A DNA stretch of 64,000 nucleotides. Origin: Bacteriovoracales bacterium (GTDB lineage Bacteria > Bdellovibrionota > Bacteriovoracia > Bacteriovoracales > Bacteriovoracaceae). The stretch covers positions 62,001-126,000 of the forward strand of contig JASBRV010000041.1 of assembly GCA_030149295.1 (NCBI GenBank), written 5' to 3'. A model generated the notes under the pieces. It worked only from the letters and a program-made list of their open reading frames with translations. It had not been told where the DNA came from and searched no databases. Below are positions 34,535 to 43,708 of this stretch, in pieces (within the stretch, counting starts at the first letter, position 1; every line of letters begins with the position of its first letter). The position numbers and the translations under genes are program-made.

Positions 34535-35428
34535 TTAATAAGAAAGCTTTTCGATTATTTGCCGTTTTGTCGGCCAACGAATGCCCTTTTCTGTTCCGTA
34601 AACAAACTTAAACTTACGTGGAGATATCTTTTGAAGGCGAGCTTCAGAATACGATCCTCCCTTTTGACACACAACTTGAATTTGCTTCTTGTTTAAACTT
34701 GAAGAAAAGAGAGGCTTTATCTGATCACTGCTTTCGAGAAAAGAGTAACCTTCTCCAAAAAGAGGAGCACTTCCAAGAAGTTTTTCAAATTGCGAACTCA
34801 AAGCCTTGGAACACTCTTTAAACTCTATTCCTTGAGCAAGGGGAATCTCAACATTAAGAAGGCTCACCAAAAAGTCCACAGAGCTCCGGTCAGGAAAGTA
34901 ACGTTCTTGAATCGCTTTAAGCCGTAAGACCTTATCTACCTGCTCTAGATACCAATTTCGATACTGATCGACTTTTAGTTTCCCGCTTTTTGACTGGTTA
35001 ATAAGAATTTCAAGCTCAGTTAGCATTAAAAAAAAGGGAGAAGAGTTACTCACCCATAAATCAAGCTCTCCCTCATAAAGATCTGAAACACTTTTTTCTG
35101 CGACTTCTGCGGCCTTCATAAGAACTTGGCCAAAGAAGCTATGATCATAGAGTTCCAATTCTTCTTGAGCCACTCCCAAAGCACGATCGAGATGACCTCT
35201 TAGTTCACCTTTAAGAAATTCCAAATGAGCAATCCGTCGCCCTTCAAAACGTTGCCACTCATCTTTTAAAGCATAAACATCTGATAAGTTTGGTACTTTA
35301 CAAGAATCCTTCTTTTGGCAATAAAAGGCACCTTTGTCTAAGAATTGTGAGTGGGGCCATACCCCAAAATCAGCGATAGTGCTGGCACAAACAAATGATG
35401 TTACGATAAGAAAAATTATTTTATTCAT
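34535..35428 (-). CDS. Secreted protein of unknown function
   Basis: 297 residues from ATG 35428, which opens a signal peptide (MNKIIFLIVTSFVCASTIA). The in-frame ATG at 35470 would add 14 residues before the signal. The mature protein is mostly helical with three pairs of Cys candidates (YCQKKDSC, FKECSK, VVCQKG). No family recognised. Its start codon abuts the start region of the divergent DUF309 gene. Confidence 0.6.
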   Translation of the reverse strand: MNKIIFLIVTSFVCASTIADFGVWPHSQFLDKGAFYCQKKDSCKVPNLSDVYALKDEWQRFEGRRIAHLEFLKGELRGHLDRALGVAQEELELYDHSFFGQVLMKAAEVAEKSVSDLYEGELDLWVSNSSPFFLMLTELEILINQSKSGKLKVDQYRNWYLEQVDKVLRLKAIQERYFPDRSSVDFLVSLLNVEIPLAQGIEFKECSKALSSQFEKLLGSAPLFGEGYSFLESSDQIKPLFSSSLNKKQIQVVCQKGGSYSEARLQKISPRKFKFVYGTEKGIRWPTKRQIIEKLSY

Positions 35429-35451
35429 TGGAAAACTTTTCGGAAAAAGCT

Positions 35452-35928
35452 TTGAAAAAATTAACATCAAGAAATCTCCCTCCCTATGCCTTTGTCCCTG
35501 GCCAAAATCCTCATCCAGAAAAGGCCGGTGGCCACATGGAAAATATTGAGGTCAAAGTAAGTGCTCTCTCTCCTCAGAATCCGGAAAAAAATCAAGACTA
35601 TTTATATGGCATTGATCTTTTTAACCATGGATATTATTGGGAATCTCATGTGTGGTGGGAGGCCCTTTGGAATGAAGCGGGACGCAAGGGAGTTTTGGCA
35701 GACTTTCTCAAAGGCTTGATCAAGATATCTGCGGCTGGAGTTAAATTTAAACTTGGAAGCATAGAACCGACGATAGGTCATATTGATAGGGCCATTGAGC
35801 TCCTTAGTTCTATACAAAAAGAACACGGTACCTACTGTGGGCTCAACCTAATCGACATTATCAGTGATCTCACAAAAATCAAAAACTCTGATGAGTTTTC
35901 AATCAAACTTTCTTTTCGGGAAGATTAG
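35452..35928 (+). CDS. DUF309-family protein
   Basis: 158 residues. N-terminal LPPYAFVPGQNPHPEKAGGH matches the conserved lead-in of DUF309 proteins, so the ATG at 35536 is too late. The helical core GIDLFNHGYYWESHVWWEAL, with H-x-x-W-E-x-x-W, is the family signature, and a second helix runs KGLIKISAAGVKFKLG. Function unknown. TTG 35452 follows GGA at usable distance; TTG 35428 is the alternative. Either way the promoter must lie inside the divergent gene. Confidence 0.75.
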   Translation: MKKLTSRNLPPYAFVPGQNPHPEKAGGHMENIEVKVSALSPQNPEKNQDYLYGIDLFNHGYYWESHVWWEALWNEAGRKGVLADFLKGLIKISAAGVKFKLGSIEPTIGHIDRAIELLSSIQKEHGTYCGLNLIDIISDLTKIKNSDEFSIKLSFRED

Positions 35929-35934
35929 AAAGCT

Positions 35935-36444
35935 TTAAAAGATTTCGCAGACTTCCTCAAGGTGCTTAGCAAAGTTATTGCGAAGGTCTAAGGCATCCTC
36001 GTACTCGATAACCTTAGATATTGAGTTTGACTTAGAATCATCACTATAGTGAGGAAAATCCCAATGAACTTCAGAAAGAATAGCGAACTCTCCCCCGCCC
36101 TCTCTATTTTGTGATTTAATTTCTACTGACAAAGTGTATCGAGGCGCAGGAGCGTCTTTCTTTGAAAAGGACTTTGCAAGTTCAATAAGTCCTTGGCGAG
36201 TCTTCTTATTAGGAGTCTTCAACGCTGTTGCCAAATGTGGCTCAACTGCCGTAACCGCAACCACTTTTTCTTTAGGTGATACCACGTCAGCAGGCCCCGA
36301 GGTTTCACTTTCAAAATAGCGATAAGCAAAGTTTTTGAGAGTAAAGGAGAAGAATTCCCCTTGCGCCTCAAGACCCTTCATATTGGCGAGAACTTTCTCT
36401 CGCATTTCTTTCTCTAATTTTTCTTTATCTTCATGACTTTCCAT
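35935..36444 (-). CDS. Hypothetical cytoplasmic protein
   Basis: 169 residues without signal or membrane helix. Charged N-terminal helix (EDKEKLEKEMREKVLANMKG), then an alpha/beta region with alternating strands (RYTLSVEIKSQN, EFAILSEVHWDFPHY). No family recognised. Ends 6 nt from the convergent DUF309 stop. Confidence 0.55.
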   Translation of the reverse strand: MESHEDKEKLEKEMREKVLANMKGLEAQGEFFSFTLKNFAYRYFESETSGPADVVSPKEKVVAVTAVEPHLATALKTPNKKTRQGLIELAKSFSKKDAPAPRYTLSVEIKSQNREGGGEFAILSEVHWDFPHYSDDSKSNSISKVIEYEDALDLRNNFAKHLEEVCEIF

Positions 36445-36670
36445 AGCGCTAGTCTATGAAAGTTATTGGAAAAGGACAACTTGGGAATAAATATTGGCAC
36501 TCCCTAAGTCCTAGAAAAATAAGACCTGTTTAAAGCTAAACTCCCTAAACCATTAAATTCTTAAACCTTTAATGAGAAAGTTCATTTAACTATTAAGAAT
36601 TCTTTAATCCTGAGTGCTAAGTGCCGATAAACTAAAGAGGTATGTTATTAAACTTCAACGAGCAACGATT

Positions 36671-37342
36671 ATGTTAAAACAAATTCTTCCCATTTTTGTT
36701 TGTCTTCTCTCATCTTCTCTTATGGCCGAGCCTTGTGAAAAGATGAAGAAAACTTATATTTCCACATGTCAGCAGGGAAGAGTTATTTGTGAGCAAATCA
36801 AAGAATGCAAACAGATTAGAAATGAATGTAACCAAAATGTGAAAACCTACGAAGGCTGTCAAAGCTTTATCTCCTGTATTGATGACCGATTTAAAAAGGC
36901 CAGTGATAACCAAAAATGTCATTACTCTTGGTCGCAAGAACAGCCTAGTGGCACAGATATGTGTAAAAACGGAAACTATCCAAGCATCCACCCCATTGCC
37001 TATGCTTGTCCCGGATTTGACCTCTTTGGAGATGTTCACCCTGACAAGGAATATAATTGCCAAGGCGTACAGGAACGTTTTGATAGCGAACAGAAATCAT
37101 GTAACACCTTACAGGATCACATAAGAAAGTTTTGTGGAGAAGATCTCCCCAAGCTTGATGATTGTGAACATGAAAAAATCGTCCTTAAGACGCCACAGGA
37201 AGCTTCTTCACTGATTGCCGTAGAAGATGTCAATAATGAGCCTCGAAAAGAAGTAAAAAATATCGTCTATGAGTTTACGCAAGATTATCTCAATTTTGAT
37301 TCCTGGCGCAGCCCCTCAAGAGAAAATGCGACCTCTCACTAA
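36671..37342 (+). CDS. Cysteine-rich secreted protein
   Basis: 223 residues from ATG 36671, which starts a signal peptide ([19 protein letters not shown]); an upstream in-frame start at 36614 would bury it. About 14 Cys lie in the first ~160 mature residues in spacings such as C-x6-C and C-x9-C, suggesting a disulfide-knotted domain stabilised in the periplasm or outside. The last 60 residues are Cys-free. No family recognised. It overlaps the 3' end of leuS by 4 nt (convergent). Confidence 0.6.
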   Translation: MLKQILPIFVCLLSSSLMAEPCEKMKKTYISTCQQGRVICEQIKECKQIRNECNQNVKTYEGCQSFISCIDDRFKKASDNQKCHYSWSQEQPSGTDMCKNGNYPSIHPIAYACPGFDLFGDVHPDKEYNCQGVQERFDSEQKSCNTLQDHIRKFCGEDLPKLDDCEHEKIVLKTPQEASSLIAVEDVNNEPRKEVKNIVYEFTQDYLNFDSWRSPSRENATSH

Positions 37343-40125
37343 GCGACAACGATATTTACAATTTTGCGAGGAACCACTATCACTTTTTTAATTTGCTTTC
37401 CTTCAATCCACTTTTGAGAATTTTCATGCTCTAATACAGCTTTTTCAATTTGATCTTTATTGAAATCAATTGGAAGTTCTAAAAGAAAGCGCATTTTCCC
37501 ATTAAAACTTACAGGGTAATTGAAATTGCTTTCTACTAAGAACTTTTCATTGGCTTCAGGCCATGTTGCCTTTGAAACAGACTCTTTATTACCTAAGAGG
37601 CTCCACAATTCCTCACAAGTATGAGGAGCGAAAGGAGACAGGGCAACAACGAGATCGCTTAATACTTCTCTTTTATTGCACTTCAGTTTACCAAGATCAT
37701 TAACCGCGATCATAAAAGCCGCGACTGTTGTGTTAAAAGAGAAGTTTTCCATGTCTTCTTTGACTTTCTTAAGACAAGTATGAAGAACCTTCAACTCTTC
37801 GGGGCTCGCCTTTTCATCACTAAGACTTAAGTTATCTGCCTCATGGAAAAGATTCCAAAACTTAATAAGAAAACGATAAACACCCTCAATACCATTTGTA
37901 TTCCAGGGTTTTGATTGCTCTAGTGGACCAAGAAACATCTCGTAGAGTCTAAGTGTATCCGCCCCATAACGATCAGCAATGGTGTCGGGGTTGACGACGT
38001 TGTACTTGGACTTACTCATCTTCTCAATGGCCCAACCACATTTGTAAACTTCTTGATCCCCTTCTTTTTCAAGAATAAACTCAGCTTCTGAAAACTCTTT
38101 TCTCCACTTCTTAAAAGCCTCAATATCCAGAATATCATTATCGACAATATTGACATCAACATGAATTTCTTGAGTTTCATACTGATCTTTTAAACCATGG
38201 GAAATAAATTTTTTCTGGTCGTCCTTAAGCCTGTAAACGAAGTTCGAACGCCCTTGAATCATTCCTTGGTTTACCATTTTCTTAAAAGGCTCATCCTCAC
38301 AAATGATTCCAAGATCAAAGAGGAATTTATTCCAAAAACGTGAGTAAATTAAATGACCAGTACCATGTTCTGGACCGCCAATATAAAGATCGACATTTTT
38401 CCAATATTGATTGGCCTCTTTAGAAACGAGAGCCTCATCATTATGGGGATCCATATAACGAAGGTAATAAGCAGAGGAGCCTGCAAAGCCAGGCATGGTG
38501 GAAAGCTCTAGCGGATGACCGTCTTTTGTTTGCCAATTCTTCGCTCGTCCTAGAGGGGGATCACCTTCTTCAGTGGGTAAATACTTATCAACCTCAGGAA
38601 GCTCTACCGGCAGCTCATTAAGATCAACCATATGAGGTTGCCCATCAACATAATAGACGGGAAAAGGCTCTCCCCAATAGCGCTGACGAGAAAAGATTGC
38701 ATCCCTGAGACGATAATTAACCTTTCTTGTTCCTAGGTTCTTAGCCTCAACTTCTTCAAGCATTCTTTTGATGGCGTCTTTTACTTCAAGCCCGTTAAGA
38801 ATATCTGAATTGATGACCTTTCCTTCCTTAGCATCATAAGATTCTTCCATGACATTCTTTGCTCCCTCTCCCTCAATAACAGGAATAATAGGAAGATCAA
38901 AAGTCTTAGCGAAGGCATGGTCTCTACTGTCGTGAGCTGGCACGGCCATAATAGCCCCTGTTCCATAACCACCTAGAACATAATCACCAATCCAAATAGG
39001 AATCTCCTTGCCATTAAAAGGGTGAATACAATAAGCACCAGTAAAAACCCCTGTCATGGTTTTTGTCTCCATCATTCGGTCACGCTGAGACTTCTTTTTA
39101 CAAGCTAATAAATATTCATCGACTGCTTTTTCACATTCTGGGGTGACAACTTGGCCGACGTATTCACTTTCCGGTGCCAGTACCATAAAGGTCACTCCAT
39201 ACATGGTATCTGGACGGGTGGTAAAAATCTCAAAACCAAAGTCCTTGCCCTTCACAGCAAACTCAACTTGAGCGCCCTCGGAGCGACCAATCCAATTGCG
39301 CTGGATTTCCTTCATCGATTCTGACCAATCGAGCTTATCCAGTTGATCAAGAAGGCGCTGAGCATAGGCTGAAACGCGAAGACACCATTGCTTCATAACT
39401 TTTTGTTCGACCGGATGCCCACCTCTTTCGCTTAGTCCATCCTTCACTTCGTCATTGGCCAAAACAGTCCCAAGGGCCGGACACCAATTGACGGGAACTT
39501 CATCGAGGTAAGCAATTCTATAATTTTGTAGAACTTCTTCTTTTTTCTGAGGATCAAAAGAGCGCCACTGTTCAGCAGAAAACTCTAATTCTTTAGAGCC
39601 CCAAGCGAGAACATTTTGAGTGCCATCTTTATTAAATGCCTCAACGAGTTTGGTAATAGGGAGTGCTTTTTCTTGCTTTTGATCATAGTAGTGCTCAAAC
39701 ATTTGAGTGAAAGCCCATTGAGTCCACTTGTAATAACTGGGATCACAAGTTTTAACTTGGCGAGACCAATCAAAAGAAAATCCAATACGATCAAGTTGCT
39801 CTTTATAGCGCACAACATTCGCTTGCGTAGTAACGGCAGGGTGTTGTCCAGTCTGAATGGCATATTGTTCTGCAGGCAATCCAAAGGCGTCATAACCCAT
39901 GGGATGAAGAACGTTAAAACCTTTATTTCTTTGGTAGCGAGCAAAAATATCTGAAGCGATATAACCGAGAGGATGGCCCACATGTAGCCCCGCCCCCGAA
40001 GGATAGGGAAACATATCAAGCACGTAATATTTGGGCTTCGAAGAATCAGTCTCCGTTTTAAAGGTCTGATTTTCGGCCCAATATTTTTGCCACTTCTGAT
40101 CAATTTCTAAGAAGTTATACGCCAT
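37339..40125 (-). CDS. leuS: Leucyl-tRNA synthetase (long, Bacteroidetes-like form)
   Basis: 928 residues from ATG 40125 ([16 protein letters not shown]), which has GGAGAG 6 nt upstream; the reading from 40149 is not supported. Class I motifs: HIGH as [10 protein letters not shown] and KMSKS in EKMSKSKYN. The editing domain includes [18 protein letters not shown]. It is longer than the usual ~860 aa, with extra segments after the first Rossmann half ([18 protein letters not shown]) and just before KMSKS (about 60 residues of charged beta-like sequence). These resemble the LeuRS form of Bacteroidetes. Confidence 0.96.
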   Translation of the reverse strand: MAYNFLEIDQKWQKYWAENQTFKTETDSSKPKYYVLDMFPYPSGAGLHVGHPLGYIASDIFARYQRNKGFNVLHPMGYDAFGLPAEQYAIQTGQHPAVTTQANVVRYKEQLDRIGFSFDWSRQVKTCDPSYYKWTQWAFTQMFEHYYDQKQEKALPITKLVEAFNKDGTQNVLAWGSKELEFSAEQWRSFDPQKKEEVLQNYRIAYLDEVPVNWCPALGTVLANDEVKDGLSERGGHPVEQKVMKQWCLRVSAYAQRLLDQLDKLDWSESMKEIQRNWIGRSEGAQVEFAVKGKDFGFEIFTTRPDTMYGVTFMVLAPESEYVGQVVTPECEKAVDEYLLACKKKSQRDRMMETKTMTGVFTGAYCIHPFNGKEIPIWIGDYVLGGYGTGAIMAVPAHDSRDHAFAKTFDLPIIPVIEGEGAKNVMEESYDAKEGKVINSDILNGLEVKDAIKRMLEEVEAKNLGTRKVNYRLRDAIFSRQRYWGEPFPVYYVDGQPHMVDLNELPVELPEVDKYLPTEEGDPPLGRAKNWQTKDGHPLELSTMPGFAGSSAYYLRYMDPHNDEALVSKEANQYWKNVDLYIGGPEHGTGHLIYSRFWNKFLFDLGIICEDEPFKKMVNQGMIQGRSNFVYRLKDDQKKFISHGLKDQYETQEIHVDVNIVDNDILDIEAFKKWRKEFSEAEFILEKEGDQEVYKCGWAIEKMSKSKYNVVNPDTIADRYGADTLRLYEMFLGPLEQSKPWNTNGIEGVYRFLIKFWNLFHEADNLSLSDEKASPEELKVLHTCLKKVKEDMENFSFNTTVAAFMIAVNDLGKLKCNKREVLSDLVVALSPFAPHTCEELWSLLGNKESVSKATWPEANEKFLVESNFNYPVSFNGKMRFLLELPIDFNKDQIEKAVLEHENSQKWIEGKQIKKVIVVPRKIVNIVVA

Positions 40126-40224
40126 TTCGCTCTCCGTTAATTTAGGCAAGATCTATTGCCCTAAAATAAGGGATTAACGCGGCTATGTCTATTTGGTTAT
40201 TGTCTTAGAAGATGGTTAATTGGA

Positions 40225-40677
40225 CTAAAAACGACTCAATGAACGCAAATAACTCTCAAGATCCTTTAAATCCTTTTGGCTAAAAACCTGACGCCACCCC
40301 GGCATAGAACCTTCATAGCGAGAGACCATAATAAAGAACTTAAAGTTAGGAACTTCCTTTGCCAGGCGGGCCAAGTCCCTTGGAGGAGAAGCAAATTCTT
40401 GAGAGCGAGGCCCGTCTCCCCTCCCCTCTGAACCATGACACTCCATGCAATTTTTTTGATAGAGTACTTTGCCACGCGCCACAGAAAGCTCATCCAAAAC
40501 TGGCTCTTCACCCTTAGGGAGATCTTCTGTCACTAGGGGCATAACCCCATGCCTCATAGGCTTTTCATGAAAGCGGTAATAATGATTGCGAGATTCTTCA
40601 TTCACTTGCGAGCAAGAGCTAATGAAAGCTAAAACTAGCCCTAGGGTAAGAAGAGAAAAAAAGCGAAACTTAAACAT
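40225..40677 (-). CDS. Class I c-type cytochrome lipoprotein
   Basis: 150 residues from ATG 40677, set by a near-perfect AAGGAG 6 nt upstream; a longer open frame to 40854 is ignored. Lipobox FISSC (Cys about 22) for lipidation. A single haem site CMECH lies in VLYQKNCMECHGSEGRGDGP, with a candidate axial Met in GSMPGWRQVFS. Likely an envelope-tethered electron carrier. It is divergent from the exported methyltransferase-like gene with 87 bp between the start codons. Confidence 0.85.
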   Translation of the reverse strand: MFKFRFFSLLTLGLVLAFISSCSQVNEESRNHYYRFHEKPMRHGVMPLVTEDLPKGEEPVLDELSVARGKVLYQKNCMECHGSEGRGDGPRSQEFASPPRDLARLAKEVPNFKFFIMVSRYEGSMPGWRQVFSQKDLKDLESYLRSLSRF

Positions 40678-40764
40678 TATATCTCCTTCGTCGAGATCTT
40701 CATTATCATTGAGGTAGTGACTCTTGTCATGTAAGTTTAAAGAAAAATTACGGAGATCACCAAT

Positions 40765-41448
40765 ATGAAAATAATCAGCGTCTTTATCCTCATCTTCGCC
40801 ACTGCTTGTGCAGGAAATCACCATAGTAAGCATAAAAACCACCATAAAGGCCATAAAGTCTCACACTCTTGGCACGCCCATCACCATCGATTCGATGATG
40901 CCGAAAAATGGGCAAAGGTTTTTGAGAAAGAGGAGAGAAAAAAATGGCAAAAGCCTAATCAAGTTATTCGGACCCTTAACCTCAAAAAAACGGCAAAGGT
41001 TGCGGATATTGGAGCAGGAACTGGCTACTTCCCAGTCCGTATAGCTAAGAAAAGACCAGCAGGAAGAGTTTATGCCATTGATATTGAGCCCAATCTCATT
41101 CGCTATCTTTATAAAAGAAAGTACAAGGAAGGCTTAAAGAACTTATTTCCTGTGCTCGGTTCAATGGATGATCCTCTTATCCCAGAAAAAGTAGATGTCA
41201 TTATGATGGTCGATACCTACCACCATATTAGCAAACGAGCTCAATACTTTTCTCACCTTAAGACCTACTTAAAAAAGAATGGTCGAATCGTCATTGTTGA
41301 TTTTAAAAAAGGAAAGCTTCCCGTTGGGCCCAAAGACAAAATGAAAATTGCCCCCCAGCAAGTTATTAAAGAAATGAAAGAAGCAGGCTTTGAACTTCAT
41401 AAAATGGAAAGCTTTCTTCCCTATCAATATATGATCACTTTTAAATAA
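40765..41448 (+). CDS. Exported SAM-methyltransferase-fold lipoprotein with His-rich linker
   Basis: 227 residues. Signal peptide with lipobox FATAC (Cys15), then a His-rich segment (HHSKHKNHHKGHKVSHSWHAHHH split over residues 19-41; about 12 His). The class I methyltransferase domain follows: VADIGAGTGYFPVRIAKK (motif I), AIDIEP (acidic end of strand 2), VDVIMMVDTYHHI, and LKKNGRIVIVDFKKG. SAM is not known to be abundant in the periplasm, so an exported enzyme of this fold is puzzling, although similar lipoproteins occur in other Proteobacteria. The His cluster may bind metal. Next gene egtD lies 27 nt downstream. Confidence 0.75.
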   Translation: MKIISVFILIFATACAGNHHSKHKNHHKGHKVSHSWHAHHHRFDDAEKWAKVFEKEERKKWQKPNQVIRTLNLKKTAKVADIGAGTGYFPVRIAKKRPAGRVYAIDIEPNLIRYLYKRKYKEGLKNLFPVLGSMDDPLIPEKVDVIMMVDTYHHISKRAQYFSHLKTYLKKNGRIVIVDFKKGKLPVGPKDKMKIAPQQVIKEMKEAGFELHKMESFLPYQYMITFK

Positions 41449-41475
41449 AAAACGGTCTCTCAAAAAAGGAGTGAG

Positions 41476-42492
41476 ATGATGAACGCCAAAACAAATAATT
41501 CAGAGTCTATTGAAGTCCTCACTCCTGATATCAAAAATGATCCCGCCCACGAACTGGCCCTTTCTGTCCTTGAGGGGCTTAGTAAAAAACCAAAGAACCT
41601 TCCCTCTCGGCTCTTCTACGATGACAAAGGAAGTGAGCTCTTTAAAAAGATAATGGAGCTAGAAGAGTACTACCCTACTCGCTGTGAAGCAGAAATTTTA
41701 GATCAATATAGTGGGAAGATTGCAGGCTACCTAACTGGTGAGGATGTGAATATTGTTGAGCTAGGCTGTGGGGATGGGACCAAAACCATTAAAATTCTTA
41801 ACGGCTTTTTAAAGAACCAAAATAAAATCACTTTCGTGCCACTAGATATTTCTCGTGCCGCAGTCGACTTTCTCCTGGGAAACCTCAAAAAAGAATACGG
41901 TAAAATTCCCTTTAGTGTCCAAGGACTGGTGGCTGAGTATTTTCAAGGTCTCACCTGGCTCACCGATAATGCCTCTCAAAGAAATCTTGTCATTTTTCTA
42001 GGTTCAAATATCGGAAACTTCAATCGTCCTACGGCACTTAGATTTCTTCGTCACCTATGGCACAGTCTGAATCCCAATGACCTCGTACTCATTGGCTTTG
42101 ACCTAAAAAAAGACTTAGATATCCTTTATGATGCTTATAATGACAAAGACGGCGTGACCAAAGAGTTTAACTTTAATGTTCTTGATCGTATCAACCAGCT
42201 TTTAGGCGGAGAATTTAAGAGAGAGAATTTCCAACACCAAGGACTCTATAATATTCAAACTGGCGCCATGGAGTCTTATCTGATCAGCCAAAAAGATCAT
42301 ACCGTTAATATTGAAGAAGTTGGAAAATCATTTCATTTTGAGGCATGGGAACCCATTCATATGGAGTACTCCTACAAGTACCTCAAAAGCGATATTGAAA
42401 ACCTTGCCGGCGATACTGGGTTTGAAATCCTAGAAAACTTCACCGACAAGAATGGATACTTCATCGACTCTCTATGGAAAGTCATCAAGTAA
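41476..42492 (+). CDS. egtD: L-histidine N(alpha)-methyltransferase EgtD-like
   Basis: 338 residues with the EgtD/DUF2260 pattern: LPSRLFYDDKGSELFKKIMEL and EEYYPTRCEAEIL at the N-terminus, SAM site IVELGCGDGTKT, FLGSNIGNF, GFDLKKD, and C-terminal YSYKYLKSDIENLAGDTGF. EgtD trimethylates histidine to hercynine, the first step to ergothioneine. No EgtB sulfoxide synthase is in the window, so hercynine may be the product or egtB may lie elsewhere. AAAGGAG precedes tandem ATGs at 41476/41479. Confidence 0.88.
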   Translation: MMNAKTNNSESIEVLTPDIKNDPAHELALSVLEGLSKKPKNLPSRLFYDDKGSELFKKIMELEEYYPTRCEAEILDQYSGKIAGYLTGEDVNIVELGCGDGTKTIKILNGFLKNQNKITFVPLDISRAAVDFLLGNLKKEYGKIPFSVQGLVAEYFQGLTWLTDNASQRNLVIFLGSNIGNFNRPTALRFLRHLWHSLNPNDLVLIGFDLKKDLDILYDAYNDKDGVTKEFNFNVLDRINQLLGGEFKRENFQHQGLYNIQTGAMESYLISQKDHTVNIEEVGKSFHFEAWEPIHMEYSYKYLKSDIENLAGDTGFEILENFTDKNGYFIDSLWKVIK

Positions 42493-42497
42493 AAATC

Positions 42498-42818
42498 TTA
42501 TTCCAAGTCGGAATCAATGACCTCTGCTTCATATCCATAAGAAGACTTGTTCACACAAACCCATGTCTTATAAAAGCCAGATTCATAGCCACCACTGACT
42601 TGGGTGTTAGCAAAGACTTCTAAGAAACAATCACCAGTATTGGTCGCAATAATTTTCATATTGGTTACACTTTCTATAGTAGCGACTCTTTCCCCTTCCC
42701 TTCCAATGGTATAGAAATTATCGATCGCCTCTCTTACGACGAGGTCAATTTTTGAAAACTCACCTGCAAATGAATTAAAAAGTGAAAGAAAACAGAAAGT
42801 GATTAAGAGCTTTTTCAT
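42498..42818 (-). CDS. Small secreted protein
   Basis: 106 residues with signal peptide (MKKLLITFCFLSLFNSFAG). The mature ~88 residues look beta-rich with two Cys (GDCFLEV, TWVCVNK) that could form one disulfide. No family recognised. Convergent with egtD, 5 nt apart. Confidence 0.55.
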   Translation of the reverse strand: MKKLLITFCFLSLFNSFAGEFSKIDLVVREAIDNFYTIGREGERVATIESVTNMKIIATNTGDCFLEVFANTQVSGGYESGFYKTWVCVNKSSYGYEAEVIDSDLE

Positions 42819-42935
42819 GATTTAACCTTTTTGTGTATTAAGCCACAGAAATATAGCCTATAAATTCAAGATTGTGCTTCTCAACGAAAAAAGTTCATAC
42901 CCCTAATTTCTGTTAAGACTTGAGACCTGATTCCT

Positions 42936-43586
42936 CTATACGGATCTTAGTGTCAAATTAAATTCTCCTCTCAAAATACCCCGTGATTTTTTGAAATCGA
43001 CTAAAACGAGGTCTCTTTCAACTGGGGAAAGAGACTGAAGGATTCGATCACGACTATTTAGGGGATGTCCCTTCCAATACATTTGAGTTGTTAATTCCTC
43101 ATATCCCCTCAAGCCTACCTTAAAATGAATATGTGGGGGGCGCATCCAAGTTGAGGTTGCAGGATAAGCACCAGGAATAATCGTTTTAAAAAGGTATTCA
43201 CCCTTCTCATTACTCACTGTACGACCCCAATATTGAAAATTCGGGTCAAGAGCTGCTGGATTGGGATCAGCAGGGTGATTGTATTTCCCCGTGTCACATG
43301 CCTGCCAAATTTCAACTAATGCCCCCACTATTGGCCGACAATTTTCATCTTGAACAATCCCACCAACAAAGCAGGTCTCTCCCCTAGCACTTAAAAGCCG
43401 ACCTTCAACTTTCGTTAAGTCCGTATTCTTATCAAGCTGATCCTTGATTGGATAAAAGGGCCCCTCCGACTGAGGAGGAGTTAATCCACAAGCGCTGGCC
43501 AGGACCTTAGGATTGGCCAAAGCAAGAGGTGTCGCAGTTAAAATATTTCTCAACAGCTTTCGACGATTGATTTGTTTTTGTGTCAT
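42936..43586 (-). CDS. Intradiol ring-cleavage dioxygenase-like protein with Tat-type signal
   Basis: 216 residues from ATG 43586, which has AAGGAG about 6 nt upstream. The N-terminus NRRKLLRNILTATPLALA has a twin-Arg motif, so folded export is likely. Fold of the protocatechuate 3,4-dioxygenase beta/catechol dioxygenase family. Candidate Fe(III) ligands: Tyr in DTGKYNHPAD, Tyr in GAYPATST, and the His pair in RPPHIHFKV. Substrate unknown; no pathway genes nearby. Divergent from the FG-GAP gene. Confidence 0.85.
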   Translation of the reverse strand: MTQKQINRRKLLRNILTATPLALANPKVLASACGLTPPQSEGPFYPIKDQLDKNTDLTKVEGRLLSARGETCFVGGIVQDENCRPIVGALVEIWQACDTGKYNHPADPNPAALDPNFQYWGRTVSNEKGEYLFKTIIPGAYPATSTWMRPPHIHFKVGLRGYEELTTQMYWKGHPLNSRDRILQSLSPVERDLVLVDFKKSRGILRGEFNLTLRSV

Positions 43587-43708
43587 TTGTACTCCTTGGT
43601 ATGAATCGAATATAGAGATTCCCATGGCATAATTAAAATAATTTAAGCCAAGAGTAGTCATAAGAGATTTTTATACAATCAAGCTGGATTTTTAGGTAAA
43701 ATACCGAA

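Noticed and set aside
40678-40854. N-terminal extension of the cytochrome c lipoprotein
   Set aside because: A near-perfect AAGGAG precedes ATG 40677, which opens directly into a lipoprotein signal; the extension would run into the divergent gene.
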